Shown one piece after another: positions 51,200 through 62,602 of a stretch of 64,000 nucleotides of DNA. The stretch spans positions 124,001 to 188,000 of the forward strand of contig NZ_JAHUWN010000001.1 of assembly GCF_019219025.1 (NCBI RefSeq). Reading direction: 5' to 3'. The position numbers and the translations under genes were made by a program. The notes under the pieces are model-generated. The model worked only from the letters and a program-made list of their open reading frames with translations. It ran no database searches and had not been told where the DNA came from. This stretch comes from Bacillus sp. sid0103 (GTDB taxonomy: Bacteria; Bacillota; Bacilli; Bacillales_B; DSM-18226). Every line of letters begins with the position of its first letter. The stretch's first letter is position 1.

Positions 51200-52528
51200 T
51201 TATGCAGTTTTCCGCTTATCTGAGGATTCAATCTCCTCAAGCATATTTTCATTCGCTGGTTCTCTTCCAGAAAGAATAAGGTTTAACAAGACCCCGCAAA
51301 TTGCTGCTAGTGCCATCCCTTGAATTTGTAGTGATTCTGATACCTTTATGACAGCTCCACCGATGCCAACCACCAAGATGACAGATGAAATGACAAGGTT
51401 ACGTTTGTTACCAAAATCAATTTTGCTATCCACTAGCATACGTAAACCAGAGGAAGCGATAATTCCGAAAAGAAGGATCGAAACTCCACCCATAACCGGA
51501 GTTGGAATGGTTCCGATTAAGGCCGTTATTTTTCCAATAAACCCAAAGATGATAGCGAAGACAGCTGCACCAGCAATGACATACACACTATAAATTCGAG
51601 TAATCGCAAGGACACCGATGTTTTCCCCATAAGTTGTTTTTGGCGGGCCTCCGATCAAAGCGGAAATCATTGTTGCTGTTCCATCCCCAAGGATTGAGCG
51701 GTGTAAGCCTGGTTCTTTTATATAATCTCGGCCGACTACCTTACTTAGCACCAACTGGTGTCCGATGTGCTCTGATAGTGTTACAATTGCAACTGGTACC
51801 ATTAACAGCACTAAATCCCATGTAAATTTTACTTTATAGCTTACAAACGGAATGATGAATTCCGGCATTTCAAACCACTTAGCATCTAAAACTGGTTTAA
51901 AATCAACGACCCCTACCGCTAATGCGTAGATATAACCGACAATAATCCCTGCTAAGATAGGTATCATACTTAACATTTTTTTAGCGTAAATCGAAAAGAT
52001 AATCGTAGCTATTAACGTTACAAGGGCTACAGAGAAATGAAGTATGCTGTATTTTCCACTCGCAGGATTATTCATCGCCATATTCACGGCAGTTCCTGAA
52101 AGGGCTAATCCGATAACAATAATAACTGGTCCGACAACAATTGGCGGGAGAAGATTCATAATCCAGCGATGACCTGCCTTGCTGATGATTAGTGCAACAA
52201 GTCCGTATACAAGTCCTGCGAGGAAAGTACCCACCATTGCGCCACCAGGTCCCCCCGCTGCTTTAGCGGCAATCACAGGTGCGATAAAAGCAAAGGATGA
52301 GCCTAAATAGGCTGGAACTTGGAATTTAGTTATTAAAAGAAACGCTAATGTTCCAAGTCCACTTGATATAAGTGCAATCGCCGGGCTTAATCCAACAAGG
52401 TAAGGTACCAAAATTGTGGCTCCAAACATGGCGAATAAGTGCTGCAAGCTTAATGTTATCCATTGAAAGGGTTTAGGAATCTCTTTTACGTCTAGGATAG
52501 GTTTATTGTTCACTGTGAATTCCCCCAT
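51200..52528 (-). CDS. pyrP: Uracil permease PyrP
   Basis: The 442-residue carrier belongs to the NCS2 nucleobase family and has about 12 to 14 membrane segments. Visible are the substrate-site stretch VPYLGSSFAFIAPV, LSEHIGHQLVL and GGPPKTTYGENIGVLAITR. It imports uracil by proton symport. It lies between the second and third attenuators of the pyr operon, so it is repressed when pyrimidines are abundant. Confidence 0.97.
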   Translation of the reverse strand: MGEFTVNNKPILDVKEIPKPFQWITLSLQHLFAMFGATILVPYLVGLSPAIALISSGLGTLAFLLITKFQVPAYLGSSFAFIAPVIAAKAAGGPGGAMVGTFLAGLVYGLVALIISKAGHRWIMNLLPPIVVGPVIIVIGLALSGTAVNMAMNNPASGKYSILHFSVALVTLIATIIFSIYAKKMLSMIPILAGIIVGYIYALAVGVVDFKPVLDAKWFEMPEFIIPFVSYKVKFTWDLVLLMVPVAIVTLSEHIGHQLVLSKVVGRDYIKEPGLHRSILGDGTATMISALIGGPPKTTYGENIGVLAITRIYSVYVIAGAAVFAIIFGFIGKITALIGTIPTPVMGGVSILLFGIIASSGLRMLVDSKIDFGNKRNLVISSVILVVGIGGAVIKVSESLQIQGMALAAICGVLLNLILSGREPANENMLEEIESSDKRKTA

Positions 52529-52568
52529 TTTTCTATATTGCTTTTCTTTAGTATCTTATTTTTTTCAT

Positions 52569-52680
52569 AAAAAAACCTCTTTGTCCGTAAGGGTACAAAG
52601 AGGGTATGGACATGCCTAAATAGATATTCTTTCGGCATATTCCCCTTTGTCAGCCTCACAGGACTACTTTTAAAAGGGTT
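52569..52680 (-). promoter_or_regulatory. PyrR attenuator before pyrP
   Basis: PyrR-binding loop AGTCCTGTGAGGCT (52652-52665) followed by a terminator stem CCTCTTTGT / ACAAAGAGG and seven Ts (52569-52603). Confidence 0.92.
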
Positions 52681-52685
52681 GCTAT

Positions 52686-53385
<700 letters not shown>

Positions 53386-53390
53386 ATTAT

Positions 53391-53419
53391 CTTACTGTAA
53401 ATAACCGGCCATGTCAACG
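53391..53419 (-). promoter_or_regulatory. Sigma-A promoter of the pyr operon
   Basis: On the minus strand a perfect TTGACA, a 17-nt spacer and TAAGAT. The -35 box overlaps the stop codon of rluD. Start is expected near 53384. Confidence 0.82.
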
Positions 53420-54325
53420 ATTATTTCGAAGCTGGGTAAGTACTGCCTCGATATCTTCTGGAAGTGGCGCTTCAAATTCCAAGTATTCGTTTGTTCTTGG
53501 ATGGTTAAATCCAAGCACACCCGCATGTAATGCTTGTCCGTCAATATCCAGTGTTTTTTTCGGTCCATATTTTGGATCTCCTGCTAGCGGGTAGCCAATG
53601 TATTTCATATGAACACGAATTTGATGTGTTCTGCCTGTTTCTAATTGACATTCAACAAAGGTAAAATCCTTAAAACGTTCAATAACATGAAAATGAGTAA
53701 CAGCGTGTTTTCCATGGTCAACGACGGTCATGCTTTGCCGGTCTTTTGTATCCCGGCCTAGTGGAGCATCAACTGTTCCAAAGTCATGAGGAATGACACC
53801 ATGGACAATTGCTTTATATTTGCGAGTAACTGTTTTAGCAACTAACTGATTAACCAGACTCTCATGAGCCAAATCATTTTTAGCCACCATTAAAAGTCCG
53901 GACGTATCCTTATCAATCCGATGAACAATCCCAGGTCTTAACACACCATTGATCCCTGATAAATCCTTACAGTGGAACATTAATCCATTGACAAGTGTCC
54001 CCGACATATGGCCAGGTGCAGGATGAACGACCATCCCGCTTGGTTTATTTACAACCAAAACATCACTGTCTTCATAGTAAATGTCTAAATTGAGGTCTTC
54101 TGGGACCACATCCAATTCTTCAGGATCTGGAATTGTAATTTCGATTTGATCGTTCAAATTACATTTATAATTCGTTTTAATCCGTTGTCCGTTCACAGTT
54201 ATATTGCCTTCTTTAATCCATTGCTGTACCTGTGTTCTTGACCATTCTTCATCAAGGCTGGAGATCACTTTATCGATCCGATCCCCTTTTTGCTCCTCAA
54301 GAATGGTGTGTTCCATTTTCTCCAT
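53414..54325 (-). CDS. rluD: Large-subunit pseudouridine synthase RluD family (YlyB)
   Basis: The 303-residue enzyme converts uridines to pseudouridines in 23S rRNA. An N-terminal S4 domain ([27 protein letters not shown]) is followed by the synthase core with catalytic Asp in [16 protein letters not shown] and RTHQIRVH. The ATG at 54325, with AAAGGAG upstream, overlaps lspA by 29 nt. The precise target uridines are not known from sequence. Confidence 0.95.
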   Translation of the reverse strand: MEKMEHTILEEQKGDRIDKVISSLDEEWSRTQVQQWIKEGNITVNGQRIKTNYKCNLNDQIEITIPDPEELDVVPEDLNLDIYYEDSDVLVVNKPSGMVVHPAPGHMSGTLVNGLMFHCKDLSGINGVLRPGIVHRIDKDTSGLLMVAKNDLAHESLVNQLVAKTVTRKYKAIVHGVIPHDFGTVDAPLGRDTKDRQSMTVVDHGKHAVTHFHVIERFKDFTFVECQLETGRTHQIRVHMKYIGYPLAGDPKYGPKKTLDIDGQALHAGVLGFNHPRTNEYLEFEAPLPEDIEAVLTQLRNNR

Positions 54326-54788
54326 ATGATTTCTCCTTTGTCTCTCTCTCTTCTAGCAGCATTTGAATCATTAACAGGATGACACCGATCACTAAAGCTG
54401 AATCGGCGATATTAAAGACAGGGAAATTATAGCCAAAAACATACGTATGAATGAAATCAACCACTTCCTTGCGAATAACACGGTCAATAAAGTTTCCGAT
54501 GGCGCCTCCAAGCATAAATGCTAAGGATACCCCAAGCATCCTTTTACCTTTAACAGCTTTGTACAGATAAAACATTATTGCGGCGATAACAATAATCGTA
54601 ATTACATAAAAGAGCCACATTTGTCCTTGTAAGATTCCCCATGCAGCTCCACGATTGCGATGTGAAGTAATATAGAAAATATTATCAATGACCGGAATAC
54701 TTTCTCCCAAATACATGTTGCTTACAATTAGCCATTTCGTAATTTGATCTAATAAAATAACAAAAAGAGCGATTAAGTAATAAAACAC
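54297..54788 (-). CDS. lspA: Lipoprotein signal peptidase LspA
   Basis: The 163-residue membrane protease cleaves prolipoprotein signal peptides after diacylglyceryl addition. Four membrane helices are seen; the catalytic aspartates are in GNFIDRV and FNIADSAL. I choose a GTG start at 54788 with GGAGGT at 8 nt, which gives the B. subtilis-like opening [18 protein letters not shown] seven codons earlier is less likely. Confidence 0.95.
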   Translation of the reverse strand: MFYYLIALFVILLDQITKWLIVSNMYLGESIPVIDNIFYITSHRNRGAAWGILQGQMWLFYVITIIVIAAIMFYLYKAVKGKRMLGVSLAFMLGGAIGNFIDRVIRKEVVDFIHTYVFGYNFPVFNIADSALVIGVILLMIQMLLEERETKEKSYGENGTHHS

Positions 54789-54907
54789 TAAGAAATACCT
54801 CCACATCAACCTAGACTAATTAAGATCTAGACGCTTTCGCTTATCATACTTCTTAAGCATTTTAGCATACTTTATCGCTAAACGAAAATGGAACATGCCG
54901 AAAAAGA

Positions 54908-55192
54908 TTAGTAAATCGGTTTTTTGTAATAATTCATTAAATATTCCGAATCTTTAACAGTCTTTAGGGTAGGAATCATGTTTAATAATTCGTTAGGTAG
55001 TAATTCACCTGAAATCTCACATTGTCCAAAATTCCCATTATTTAGCTTTTGAATAGCTGTATTAACATCTGATAGTTCTTCTTCTAAAATTGCAGTAAAC
55101 CAAGTTGGCTTCTGTTTGTTCTTTAAGGAAATTTCAATTTCATCTTTCGTATGACGGAGTTCCAAAAACAGCTGTTCCTGCGTTGCATTCAT
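54908..55192 (-). CDS. ylyA: YlyA-like protein, DksA/TraR-type remnant
   Basis: A 94-residue protein between ileS and lspA, the place of ylyA in B. subtilis. Residues of about 45-75 (LNNGNFGQCEISGELLPNELL) resemble the DksA/TraR zinc-finger end of YteA/YlyA proteins, but only one Cys is present, so zinc is unlikely. The N-terminal part is helical and charged. B. subtilis YlyA is reported to modulate forespore transcription through RNA polymerase; the role here is uncertain. A CGGAGGT site precedes the ATG. Confidence 0.6.
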   Translation of the reverse strand: MNATQEQLFLELRHTKDEIEISLKNKQKPTWFTAILEEELSDVNTAIQKLNNGNFGQCEISGELLPNELLNMIPTLKTVKDSEYLMNYYKKPIY

Positions 55193-55291
55193 AGTTGTTA
55201 CCTCCGTGTTTCATTTGTCTTATTATTTCCGCCGACCATCAACTGACACGGAAAAACATTTGACAACAACTACAACAATTAACGGAGAAGG

Positions 55292-55328
55292 AAAAAATTA
55301 AAAGCCCTATGCCATTGCATAGGGCTTC
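55292..55328 (-). terminator. Terminator after ileS
   Basis: Perfect stem AAGCCCTATGC / GCATAGGGCTT with a 4-nt loop, followed by TTTTAATTTTTT on the minus strand. Confidence 0.88.
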
Positions 55329-55333
55329 GATTA

Positions 55334-58099
55334 TTAATTATGGGTATAGTTAGCCTTCACTACCTCCGCACAACGTGGGCAAAGTGTTGGGTGTTCTGGA
55401 TCTTGACCTACTTCTGGTGTAACAATCCAGCAACGCTCACATGTTTCTCCCTCAGCTTTCGTTACTACGATGGCTGCAGTTTCTAACTTAACTGCATTTT
55501 CAGGTGCTTCCTCGTAGGTTCCTGCCACTTCAAAGCCAGAAATAATGAAGAGTTGTTTCATATTTTCTTCAATCGAATCTAATAACGTTCTTGACTTTTC
55601 ATTAACATAAAGCGTTACTTTGGCTGTTAACGACTTTCCAATCACTTTTTGATTACGTGCTTCCTCAAGTGCCTTTAATACATCATCTCGAAGATTCATG
55701 AATTTAGTCCACTTTTCCTCTAAGGCTTTGGCATTCTCTAGTTCTTGATACTCAGGGAAGTCTGTTAACTGAACACTTTCTTCTGATACTGATGGGATGA
55801 AGTTCCACACTTCATCTGCAGTGTGTGAAAGGATTGGCGAAACCAACTTAGTTAACGCAAGAAGCGATTCATACAACACAGTCTGGATTGCACGGCGCTC
55901 ATGATTATCCGCTGCCTCAATATATAGGACATCTTTTGCAAAATCCAAATAGAATGAACTTAAATCAAGCGTACAGAAATTATTAATAGCATGATAAATG
56001 CCAGCAAATTCATAATTCTCATAGGCATTACGAACATTTTTTATCAATTTATTTAACTTTACAAGCATGAATTGATCGACTTCTCGAAGATCTTCATAAG
56101 CCACTTTATCTGCTGGAGTAAAGTCAGCTAAATTCCCTAACAAGAAACGGAAGGTGTTGCGAATTTTCCTGTAAACTTCAGCAACCTGCTTCAAAATAGC
56201 ATCTGATACACGTACATCTGCTTGATAATCAACAGAGGCTACCCAGAGACGTAAAATATCGGCACCTAATTGATTCATTACTTTTGCAGGAACCACTACA
56301 TTTCCAATTGATTTACTCATTTTTCTGCCTTCTCCGTCAAGAGCAAAGCCGTGGCTTAATACTCCTTTGTATGGAGCCTCACCTGTAACGGCCACAGCAG
56401 TGGATAAAGATGAGTTAAACCAGCCGCGATACTGGTCAGAGCCTTCAAGATAAAGGTCGGCAGGTCGGACTAAATCATCTCTTTCAAGGAGAACAGCTTG
56501 ATGGGAAGAACCTGAATCAAACCATACATCCATGATGTCTGTTTCCTTTGTAAAAATACCGTTCGGACTTCCTGGGTGAGTAAATCCTTCAGGAAGTAAT
56601 TCTTTTGCTTCGCGTTCAAACCAAACGTTTGAACCACATTCGCGGAATAAGTCTGAAACATGATTAATCGTTTCATCTGTAATGATTTCTTGACCATTTT
56701 CTGCGTAGAAAACAGGAATTGGTACACCCCATACACGTTGACGAGAAATACACCAGTCTCCTCGGTCACGAACCATGTTAAATAACCGTGTTTCCCCCCA
56801 AGCTGGAATCCATTTTGTTTCCTTCACTGCATCTAGTAATTCGTTACGGAAATCTTTAATGGATGCAAACCACTGTGCTGTCGCTCGGAAGATTACCGGT
56901 TTCTTTGTTCTCCAGTCGTGTGGATATGAGTGTGTAATAAACGAAAGTTTGAGCAATGCACCAGCTTCTTCTAATGCTTGTGAGATTGGTTTATTTGCCG
57001 TATCGTAAAATAATCCTTCAAAACCAGGTGCTTCACTTGTCATTACGCCTTTATCATCGACAGGGCATAGGACATCTAAACCATATTTTTGACCCACATA
57101 AAAGTCATCTTCCCCGTGACCAGGTGCTGTATGAACACAGCCTGTTCCGGCATCAGTAGTTACATGTTCCCCTAACATCACCAATGAATCACGGCCATAT
57201 AGCGGATGTACGGCTAAAATATTATCTAATTCATTTCCTTTTACCTTTTTATCCACCGTTACTTCTTCCCAGCCAATTTCCTTCGAAACAGATTCAAGGA
57301 GCGCTTCAGCTACGAGATATTTGTTATTATTGACCGAAACTACTACATATGTTAGATCAGGATGAACAGAAATACCTAAGTTGGCTGGAATGGTCCATGG
57401 TGTTGTTGTCCAGATAATAATTTGTGTATCTGTATCCAGGACGCCTTTACCATCCTTCACCTTAAAGCCAACATAAATAGATGCAGACTTTTTGTCCTGG
57501 TATTCAATCTCTGCTTCTGCAAGTGCTGATTCACTTGATGGTGACCAATAAACAGGCTTAAGACCCTTATAAATATAACCTTTCTTAGCCATTTCACCAA
57601 AGACTTTAATTTGTTGTGCCTCATAAGCCGGATTTAGTGTAATATATGGATTTTCCCAGTCACCACGGACACCAAGACGTTTAAATTGTTCACGTTGATT
57701 ATCAATCTGTTCGAGCGCGTATTTTGTACAAAGTTGACGGAATTCTGCTACCGTCATTTCTTTGCGCTTCACTCCTTTATTCGTTAACGCTTGTTCAATC
57801 GGAAGACCATGTGTATCCCAGCCTGGTACGTATGGGGCATGATAGCCGCTCATTGATTTAAAACGGACAATCATATCTTTTAAAATTTTATTAAGGGCAT
57901 GCCCCATATGGATATCACCATTAGCATAGGGAGGACCATCATGTAATACAAACATCGGACGTCCTTTGGTCCGTTCCTGAACTTTTTTGTAAATATTCAA
58001 CTCTTCCCATTTTGCCTGAATCTCAGGCTCTCTTTGTGGAAGATTACCACGCATCGGAAATTCAGTTTGTGGCATCAATAACGTATTTTTATACTCCAT
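55334..58099 (-). CDS. ileS: Isoleucyl-tRNA synthetase
   Basis: The 921-residue class I synthetase charges tRNA-Ile and edits valine. HIGH motif in [14 protein letters not shown] (about 57-70), CP1 editing domain in the middle ([13 protein letters not shown]), KMSKS in [10 protein letters not shown] (about 595), and a C-terminal zinc finger with CERCW and CPRC. Length is that of the bacterial type, not the resistant eukaryote-like type. Its expression is set by a T-box leader. Confidence 0.98.
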   Translation of the reverse strand: MEYKNTLLMPQTEFPMRGNLPQREPEIQAKWEELNIYKKVQERTKGRPMFVLHDGPPYANGDIHMGHALNKILKDMIVRFKSMSGYHAPYVPGWDTHGLPIEQALTNKGVKRKEMTVAEFRQLCTKYALEQIDNQREQFKRLGVRGDWENPYITLNPAYEAQQIKVFGEMAKKGYIYKGLKPVYWSPSSESALAEAEIEYQDKKSASIYVGFKVKDGKGVLDTDTQIIIWTTTPWTIPANLGISVHPDLTYVVVSVNNNKYLVAEALLESVSKEIGWEEVTVDKKVKGNELDNILAVHPLYGRDSLVMLGEHVTTDAGTGCVHTAPGHGEDDFYVGQKYGLDVLCPVDDKGVMTSEAPGFEGLFYDTANKPISQALEEAGALLKLSFITHSYPHDWRTKKPVIFRATAQWFASIKDFRNELLDAVKETKWIPAWGETRLFNMVRDRGDWCISRQRVWGVPIPVFYAENGQEIITDETINHVSDLFRECGSNVWFEREAKELLPEGFTHPGSPNGIFTKETDIMDVWFDSGSSHQAVLLERDDLVRPADLYLEGSDQYRGWFNSSLSTAVAVTGEAPYKGVLSHGFALDGEGRKMSKSIGNVVVPAKVMNQLGADILRLWVASVDYQADVRVSDAILKQVAEVYRKIRNTFRFLLGNLADFTPADKVAYEDLREVDQFMLVKLNKLIKNVRNAYENYEFAGIYHAINNFCTLDLSSFYLDFAKDVLYIEAADNHERRAIQTVLYESLLALTKLVSPILSHTADEVWNFIPSVSEESVQLTDFPEYQELENAKALEEKWTKFMNLRDDVLKALEEARNQKVIGKSLTAKVTLYVNEKSRTLLDSIEENMKQLFIISGFEVAGTYEEAPENAVKLETAAIVVTKAEGETCERCWIVTPEVGQDPEHPTLCPRCAEVVKANYTHN

Positions 58100-58149
58100 T
58101 TTTTCTTCCTCCTGTAATCCTCTTCATATAACAGAATAGCCAATAGACA

Positions 58150-58433
58150 AATAAAAAAACCCTCTCATCCCAAAATAGGGACGAGAAGGTTTTATTCCCG
58201 CGGTACCACCCTGATAAATAGTTCGAAACACTCGATCTATCCTCTTTAACATTCGTAACGTGAATAACACGCCTAAGTCTACTATCCTTACTAGAGGGTT
58301 TCGACTGCGGAACTCAAGGGTGATTTTCCAATTTTTTAACCTTACCAGGCTTCCACCGCCCCCGGCTCGCTAAAAAAGTCCTCAAAAAATTGTACTGTCC
58401 CTATCATCGTCATTGATCATTCTTTATAACTGT
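58150..58433 (-). promoter_or_regulatory. T-box riboswitch of ileS
   Basis: A leader of about 280 nt in the 366-bp gap between divIVA and ileS. It contains the T-box sequence AGGGTGGTACCGCGG (58198-58212) and a terminator stem with T-run (58153-58190). The probable specifier codon is ATC (complement of 58322-58324) in GGAAAATCACCC, matching isoleucine. Uncharged tRNA-Ile should favour antitermination. Confidence 0.93.
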
Positions 58434-58439
58434 TAAGAA

Positions 58440-58469
58440 ATTATATGCTAAAAAAACGCTTTTCGTCAA
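58440..58469 (-). promoter_or_regulatory. Sigma-A promoter of ileS
   Basis: On the minus strand TTGACG, an 18-nt spacer and a perfect TATAAT. The -35 box overlaps the divIVA stop codon region. Confidence 0.8.
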
Positions 58470-58981
58470 GCTAATGAATCTTCTTCTTGATGAACTTTTA
58501 GTTCTGTTGCGTCAACCTCATATTCTAATAAGTGATCCCAATCATCAGTATTCAGCATATCGAGCTGGGCTTCGATCAACATTTTAAACCGTGTGCGGAA
58601 AACTTTTGACTGCTTTTTTAAATCCTCGATTTCAAGAGCAATCTTCCTTGCTTTTGAAAGTGATTCATTAACGATCCGATCAGCATTTTTCTCTGCTTCC
58701 TTTATAATCAACTTTGCTTCCTTTTGGGCATTCCGTTTAACATCTTCACCCGCTTCTTGCGCAATGATGATTGATTTATTCAAGGTTTCTTCAATCGTAA
58801 CAAAGTGGCCAAGACGCTCATTCATATCATTCATGCGTTCTTCTAATTCTTTTTTCTCTCTTAGGACTAATTCATAATCCTTAATCACTTGATCGAGAAA
58901 CTCGTTTACTTCATCTTCATCATACCCTCTAAAACCTTTATTAAATTCTTTATTATGAATATCCAACGGTGTTAACGGCAT
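58466..58981 (-). CDS. divIVA: Cell division and polarity protein DivIVA
   Basis: The 171-residue protein senses negative membrane curvature at septa and poles and recruits MinJ and, in sporulation, RacA. The N-terminal lipid-binding domain has PLDIHNKEFNKGFRGYDEDE; the rest is a long coiled coil (about 25-145). The ATG at 58981 has a GGAGGTGG site. It ends the ylmC-pgeF-ylmE-sepF-ylmG-ylmH-divIVA group. Confidence 0.97.
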   Translation of the reverse strand: MPLTPLDIHNKEFNKGFRGYDEDEVNEFLDQVIKDYELVLREKKELEERMNDMNERLGHFVTIEETLNKSIIIAQEAGEDVKRNAQKEAKLIIKEAEKNADRIVNESLSKARKIALEIEDLKKQSKVFRTRFKMLIEAQLDMLNTDDWDHLLEYEVDATELKVHQEEDSLA

Positions 58982-59068
58982 TAATGCCACCTCCATACAA
59001 TCTCAAATTCTATATGTATAAGCAAATATTCGACATCATTCTTCGAAATTCCTTCTTTGCCTGTGTAG

Positions 59069-59845
59069 TTATTTTTGTTTTCCGACATTTATTCGCCATT
59101 TTTCTTTTTTCGTTTTCCCTTCAATGGCGAGAATTTTGGCTCTTCCACTGCCTCTTACAGAAATCATATCACCGACACCGCATTCAAATGATGGGTTTTC
59201 GATTAATGTCCAATTTACTTTCACGAGTCTTTGTTGAATAAAAAGCTGTGATTTCTGCCGAGACAGATGATAAATTCCTGAAATAACGGTATCAAGCCGG
59301 AGTGAAGATACCGTTAAATCATTTTCAGCCAATATTTCACTGGTAGGCAGCGCATTGTCTATATCCGTTTCCGATAATTTTACCCCTGCCCTGCCAATGG
59401 TTTCTACATTACTTAAAATATAGTCACTAATTTCCTCGGCAGCAAAAAATTGGCATCTCCCATTTTTAACTAGGATATCTCCAAATTTCCCACGTTTCAC
59501 CCCTAAAGACATCAATGTTCCTAAAACCTGTCGATGTTCGATTGTAACGAACTTCGCAGGATAATGGATGTCAAAAAGACTAATTTGAAATTCATTATCA
59601 TCAATGGATGGCAGATAGTCTGGAAAAATCATGGCTCTTTTTCGTTCAACATCAGGGCTGCCGCCAAAAAGTTTATATTTTACTTCACCATGTTCACCAA
59701 TTATCATTTTTAGAATATGCTGTTCCCTTGGATCAAGAAAATCTGTTAATTTAGGAGTATAGTGTGTCTCAACATAATTCTTCCAATTTAACACCTGATC
59801 AATATATTCTCGTTCTTCTGGACGAAAGTGCTGATAAATGTTCAT
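59069..59845 (-). CDS. ylmH: S4-domain RNA-binding protein YlmH
   Basis: The 258-residue protein has an N-terminal YlmH-specific domain and a C-terminal S4 domain (about 180-245, LRLDTVISGIYHLSRQKSQLFIQQRLVKVN). YlmH is recently reported to act like RqcP in ribosome-associated quality control by stabilising P-site tRNA on 50S subunits. The start ATG at 59845 has only a weak site, so a TTG five codons upstream cannot be excluded. Its partner in function, rqcH, is in this window too. Confidence 0.92.
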   Translation of the reverse strand: MNIYQHFRPEEREYIDQVLNWKNYVETHYTPKLTDFLDPREQHILKMIIGEHGEVKYKLFGGSPDVERKRAMIFPDYLPSIDDNEFQISLFDIHYPAKFVTIEHRQVLGTLMSLGVKRGKFGDILVKNGRCQFFAAEEISDYILSNVETIGRAGVKLSETDIDNALPTSEILAENDLTVSSLRLDTVISGIYHLSRQKSQLFIQQRLVKVNWTLIENPSFECGVGDMISVRGSGRAKILAIEGKTKKEKWRINVGKQK

Positions 59846-59874
59846 TTTTAAAAAACACAACCTAGTTCAAATTC

Positions 59875-60138
59875 TTAAGCAAGCCATCGATATACACTGC
59901 CTAGCCCATTGCTAGCAAAGTTTAAAACAAGAAATGCAACAATTGGAGAAATGTCCATCATACCGATAGGTGGAATGATTTTTCTAAATGGTTCTAAGTA
60001 TGGTTCACAAATTTTCGCGAGAAAATGACCGATGGATGACTCTCTGGCATTCGGGAACCATGACATTAAAATATAAATAATTAATGCCCACGAATAAATT
60101 TGAATTAATTGTTGTAGTAAACTAAAAACAAATGACAT
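59875..60138 (-). CDS. ylmG: YggT family membrane protein YlmG
   Basis: The 87-residue protein has two hydrophobic segments (about 5-25 and 65-85) around the conserved [12 protein letters not shown] and [14 protein letters not shown]. YggT proteins occur beside sepF in Gram-positives and affect membrane and nucleoid organisation, with no known biochemical activity. It starts 5 nt after sepF. Confidence 0.92.
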   Translation of the reverse strand: MSFVFSLLQQLIQIYSWALIIYILMSWFPNARESSIGHFLAKICEPYLEPFRKIIPPIGMMDISPIVAFLVLNFASNGLGSVYRWLA

Positions 60139-60143
60139 TTACA

Positions 60144-60617
60144 TTACCACCTTGTCGTTTGATTTTCAAAGTCAGGAATAAGCTCCGATATATTTCCTGA
60201 CACCTCAACATTATCAGGTGTACATAAAAATATACTGAATCCAATCTTTTGAATGTCTCCACCAATAGCATAAACAGCTCCACTTAGAAAATCGACAATT
60301 TGTCTTCCCTGGTCACTATCAATTCGCTGCAAGTTCACTACAACTGCACGGCGATTTTTTAAATGATCAGCAATATCAGTTGATTCAGAATAAGATCGTG
60401 GTTCAACTAAAATTACCTTTGATGACTTTGTAGAAACAGTAGCTTTTTGCACACTTTGCAAGCTAACCACGTTTTGGTTTTTTACAACTTGTTGTGGCTG
60501 TTGTTGTTGTTTTTGTTTTACAGGTAGTCGTTCTGCTGTTTCTGTAAAATCTTCGTTGCTATCATCATATTCATCATCCAAAAAGAAAAATGTTTTTAAT
60601 TTCGATTTAATCGTCAT
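60144..60617 (-). CDS. sepF: Cell division protein SepF (YlmF)
   Basis: The 157-residue protein anchors FtsZ filaments to the membrane and aligns them in the septum. The N-terminal amphipathic helix ([13 protein letters not shown]) is followed by a Gln-rich linker ([10 protein letters not shown], about 35-45) and the C-terminal ring-forming domain ([33 protein letters not shown]). The Q-rich linker varies in the family. Confidence 0.96.
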   Translation of the reverse strand: MTIKSKLKTFFFLDDEYDDSNEDFTETAERLPVKQKQQQQPQQVVKNQNVVSLQSVQKATVSTKSSKVILVEPRSYSESTDIADHLKNRRAVVVNLQRIDSDQGRQIVDFLSGAVYAIGGDIQKIGFSIFLCTPDNVEVSGNISELIPDFENQTTRW

Positions 60618-60628
60618 TATTTTCTCTC

Positions 60629-61306
60629 CTAACCATCTTCACCAACAAGCGCTGTGCCTATTCTTACCATTGTAGCCCCTTCTTCAATAGCAATTCCAAA
60701 ATCATTTGACATCCCCATCGAAAGCTCGGTGCAAGGAGCATAATCCAAATCTAAGGCTTGGACTTGTTTACGAAGTTCTCTTAAATTACGAAAACATTCA
60801 CGTATTTGCGATTCATTATTTGTAAGTGGAGCCATGGTCATTAAACCTTCCACACAGATATTCTCAAATTTCCGAAGTGATTCAATAAAAGGAACCACTT
60901 CCTCATAACTTAAGCCGTGCTTTGATTCCTCCCCAGAAACATTAACTTGTACCAAACATTTCACCTTATGTTCAGCACGTTTATTTATTTCTTCAGCAAG
61001 AGACATCCTGTCCAAGGAATGAATATATTCAACGATATTAATAATATTTTTTACCTTTCGCGTTTGAAGTGAACCGATATAATGCCATATAGGCTTGTCC
61101 TTAAGTTCTTCCCACTTTCGAAGGAGTCCCTCATCCCGGTTCTCACCTAAATTTATTATTCCTGCTTGTATTGCTTCATTAGCTCTTTCGGTACTGACAT
61201 ATTTCGTAACCGCTATCACCCTTACTTCTTCAGGGTTTCGGTTTACTCGAAGGCAGGCTTCATTAATTTGTTGTTTAATTAACTCATACTTTGCTGCAAC
61301 CCTCAT
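60629..61306 (-). CDS. ylmE: PLP homeostasis protein YlmE (YggS/PLPBP family)
   Basis: The 225-residue protein is a single alanine-racemase-like barrel that holds pyridoxal phosphate on the lysine in AVTKYVS and has no known enzymatic turnover. [13 protein letters not shown] and the phosphate-binding [15 protein letters not shown] are conserved. It overlaps pgeF by 4 nt. Confidence 0.94.
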   Translation of the reverse strand: MRVAAKYELIKQQINEACLRVNRNPEEVRVIAVTKYVSTERANEAIQAGIINLGENRDEGLLRKWEELKDKPIWHYIGSLQTRKVKNIINIVEYIHSLDRMSLAEEINKRAEHKVKCLVQVNVSGEESKHGLSYEEVVPFIESLRKFENICVEGLMTMAPLTNNESQIRECFRNLRELRKQVQALDLDYAPCTELSMGMSNDFGIAIEEGATMVRIGTALVGEDG

Positions 61307-62130
61307 AAACGTTCCGTATTCTCCTTCCAGCCCATAAAAGTTAACATTCGTCCTGTTTTCCCCTTGTCACGACGGTGGGAAAAAAACTCTTTATCACAAC
61401 TAGAGCAAAATCTAGTCATCTTGATATTTGATTTCGGCACACCATTCTTCATAAGTATTTGCCTATTTACTTCACGTAAATCTAATGAATACTGGTCATC
61501 GTTAATTAAATTATAGGGTAAAATTTCGACATCATCTAGTGTATTTTCAACCAAGTTTATTACACGTTTATCAACAATATAACATTTTTCACAGATAGAT
61601 GGGCCTATTGTAACTAGAATCTGTTCGGGGTTAATTCCTTCTTTTTTCCAGGCAGTAATCATTTCCCTAGCAATTTGACCAACTGTGCCTTTCCACCCTG
61701 CATGGGCAATTCCGATCATTTTTGATTCAGGTGCAATAAAAAAAAGAGGGACACAGTCGGCAAAGCAAAGTGTTAACAAGATGCCCTCCTCATTCGTATA
61801 AAAACCATCTGTATCTTTAATCGCATTTTCATAGGATTTAGAGCCTTTACCACGGTCTAGTGTAGAAATTTTTTTAAGATGAATGCCATGCGTTTGTTCT
61901 GCACCGACCCAATTATTTATCGGAAATGTGAGCAGTTCCGAAATGGTTTCTCGGTTGTTGCAAACATCGTTTTTATCATCACCTACGTGAAAACCAAGGT
62001 TAAGGGTTTCGTAATCCCCTTTACTTGCCCCGCCATGTTTAGTGGTCATTCCTGCAACCAAACCCGGAAATTTGATTTCCCAGTTTTCTATCGATAATAA
62101 TGACTGATTTTTTAAAACAAAGGGTTCCAT
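61303..62130 (-). CDS. pgeF: Peptidoglycan editing factor PgeF (YlmD/YfiH family)
   Basis: The 275-residue copper-oxidase-like protein has the family residues [31 protein letters not shown] and the metal ligands Cys and His. E. coli YfiH hydrolyses wrong UDP-MurNAc dipeptides; purine-nucleoside activities are also reported. I use the ATG at 62130, with GAGGT 6 nt upstream; longer starts lack a site. Confidence 0.93.
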   Translation of the reverse strand: MEPFVLKNQSLLSIENWEIKFPGLVAGMTTKHGGASKGDYETLNLGFHVGDDKNDVCNNRETISELLTFPINNWVGAEQTHGIHLKKISTLDRGKGSKSYENAIKDTDGFYTNEEGILLTLCFADCVPLFFIAPESKMIGIAHAGWKGTVGQIAREMITAWKKEGINPEQILVTIGPSICEKCYIVDKRVINLVENTLDDVEILPYNLINDDQYSLDLREVNRQILMKNGVPKSNIKMTRFCSSCDKEFFSHRRDKGKTGRMLTFMGWKENTERL

Positions 62131-62199
62131 TCTCATACCTCGTTTGTTTTTTCTATAGTTTACCATGAAAAGAAAATTTGGTCACCGCAAATAACATGT

Positions 62200-62469
62200 T
62201 CACACCTCTGCTTCTTCCGATAAATTTTCGGTGCTGCCTTTATAGCGAACCAAAATAACATCCTGACCGATTTTTAATATATTTTTCCACGGAATAACCA
62301 CATCGTCATCTTTTCCAAAAAAACCAAGCACCCTGCCACTTCCGCTTATAACTACTGCTTCAATTTTACCCGTTGTTAAATTTATCTCGATATCACCAAT
62401 ATTACCAAGCCTTTTTCCATCCGCCACATTGACAACATCTTTTATCTGGAACTCAGAAATTTTTACCAT
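62200..62469 (-). CDS. ylmC: PRC-barrel protein YlmC (YmxH family)
   Basis: The 89-residue protein is a single PRC-barrel: MVKISEFQIKDVVNVADGKRLG, then GFFGKDDDVVIPWKNILKIG. B. subtilis paralogues YlmC and YmxH are sporulation-associated with unknown role. Its position directly after sigG is conserved. The ATG at 62469, with GGGAGTGAG upstream, is preferred over an earlier ATG. B. subtilis has ylmA between sigG and ylmC; it is missing here. Confidence 0.9.
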   Translation of the reverse strand: MVKISEFQIKDVVNVADGKRLGNIGDIEINLTTGKIEAVVISGSGRVLGFFGKDDDVVIPWKNILKIGQDVILVRYKGSTENLSEEAEV

Positions 62470-62574
62470 CTCTCTCACTCCCGGTTTCATTACTATAGAA
62501 AATATATGATTGGGTTTTTCTTTTTAGTAGGCTCTGTTTAATGTTAGTGTGATTTTTACAAAATTCACTCTGGA

Positions 62575-62602
62575 ATAAAAATAAAGCTGCCCTAAGGACA
62601 GC
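62575..62602 (-). terminator. Terminator after sigG
   Basis: Stem GCTGTCC / GGGCAGC with a 3-nt loop, then TTTATTTTTATT on the minus strand, starting right at the sigG stop codon. Confidence 0.82.

Noticed and set aside
56470..56769. Same-strand 99-codon frame inside ileS
   Set aside because: It is the alternative frame of an uninterrupted IleS domain; no sign of a frameshift or a separate gene.
58100..58465. The 366-bp gap before ileS as an undescribed RNA
   Set aside because: The T-box sequence, terminator and isoleucine specifier identify it as a standard T-box leader.
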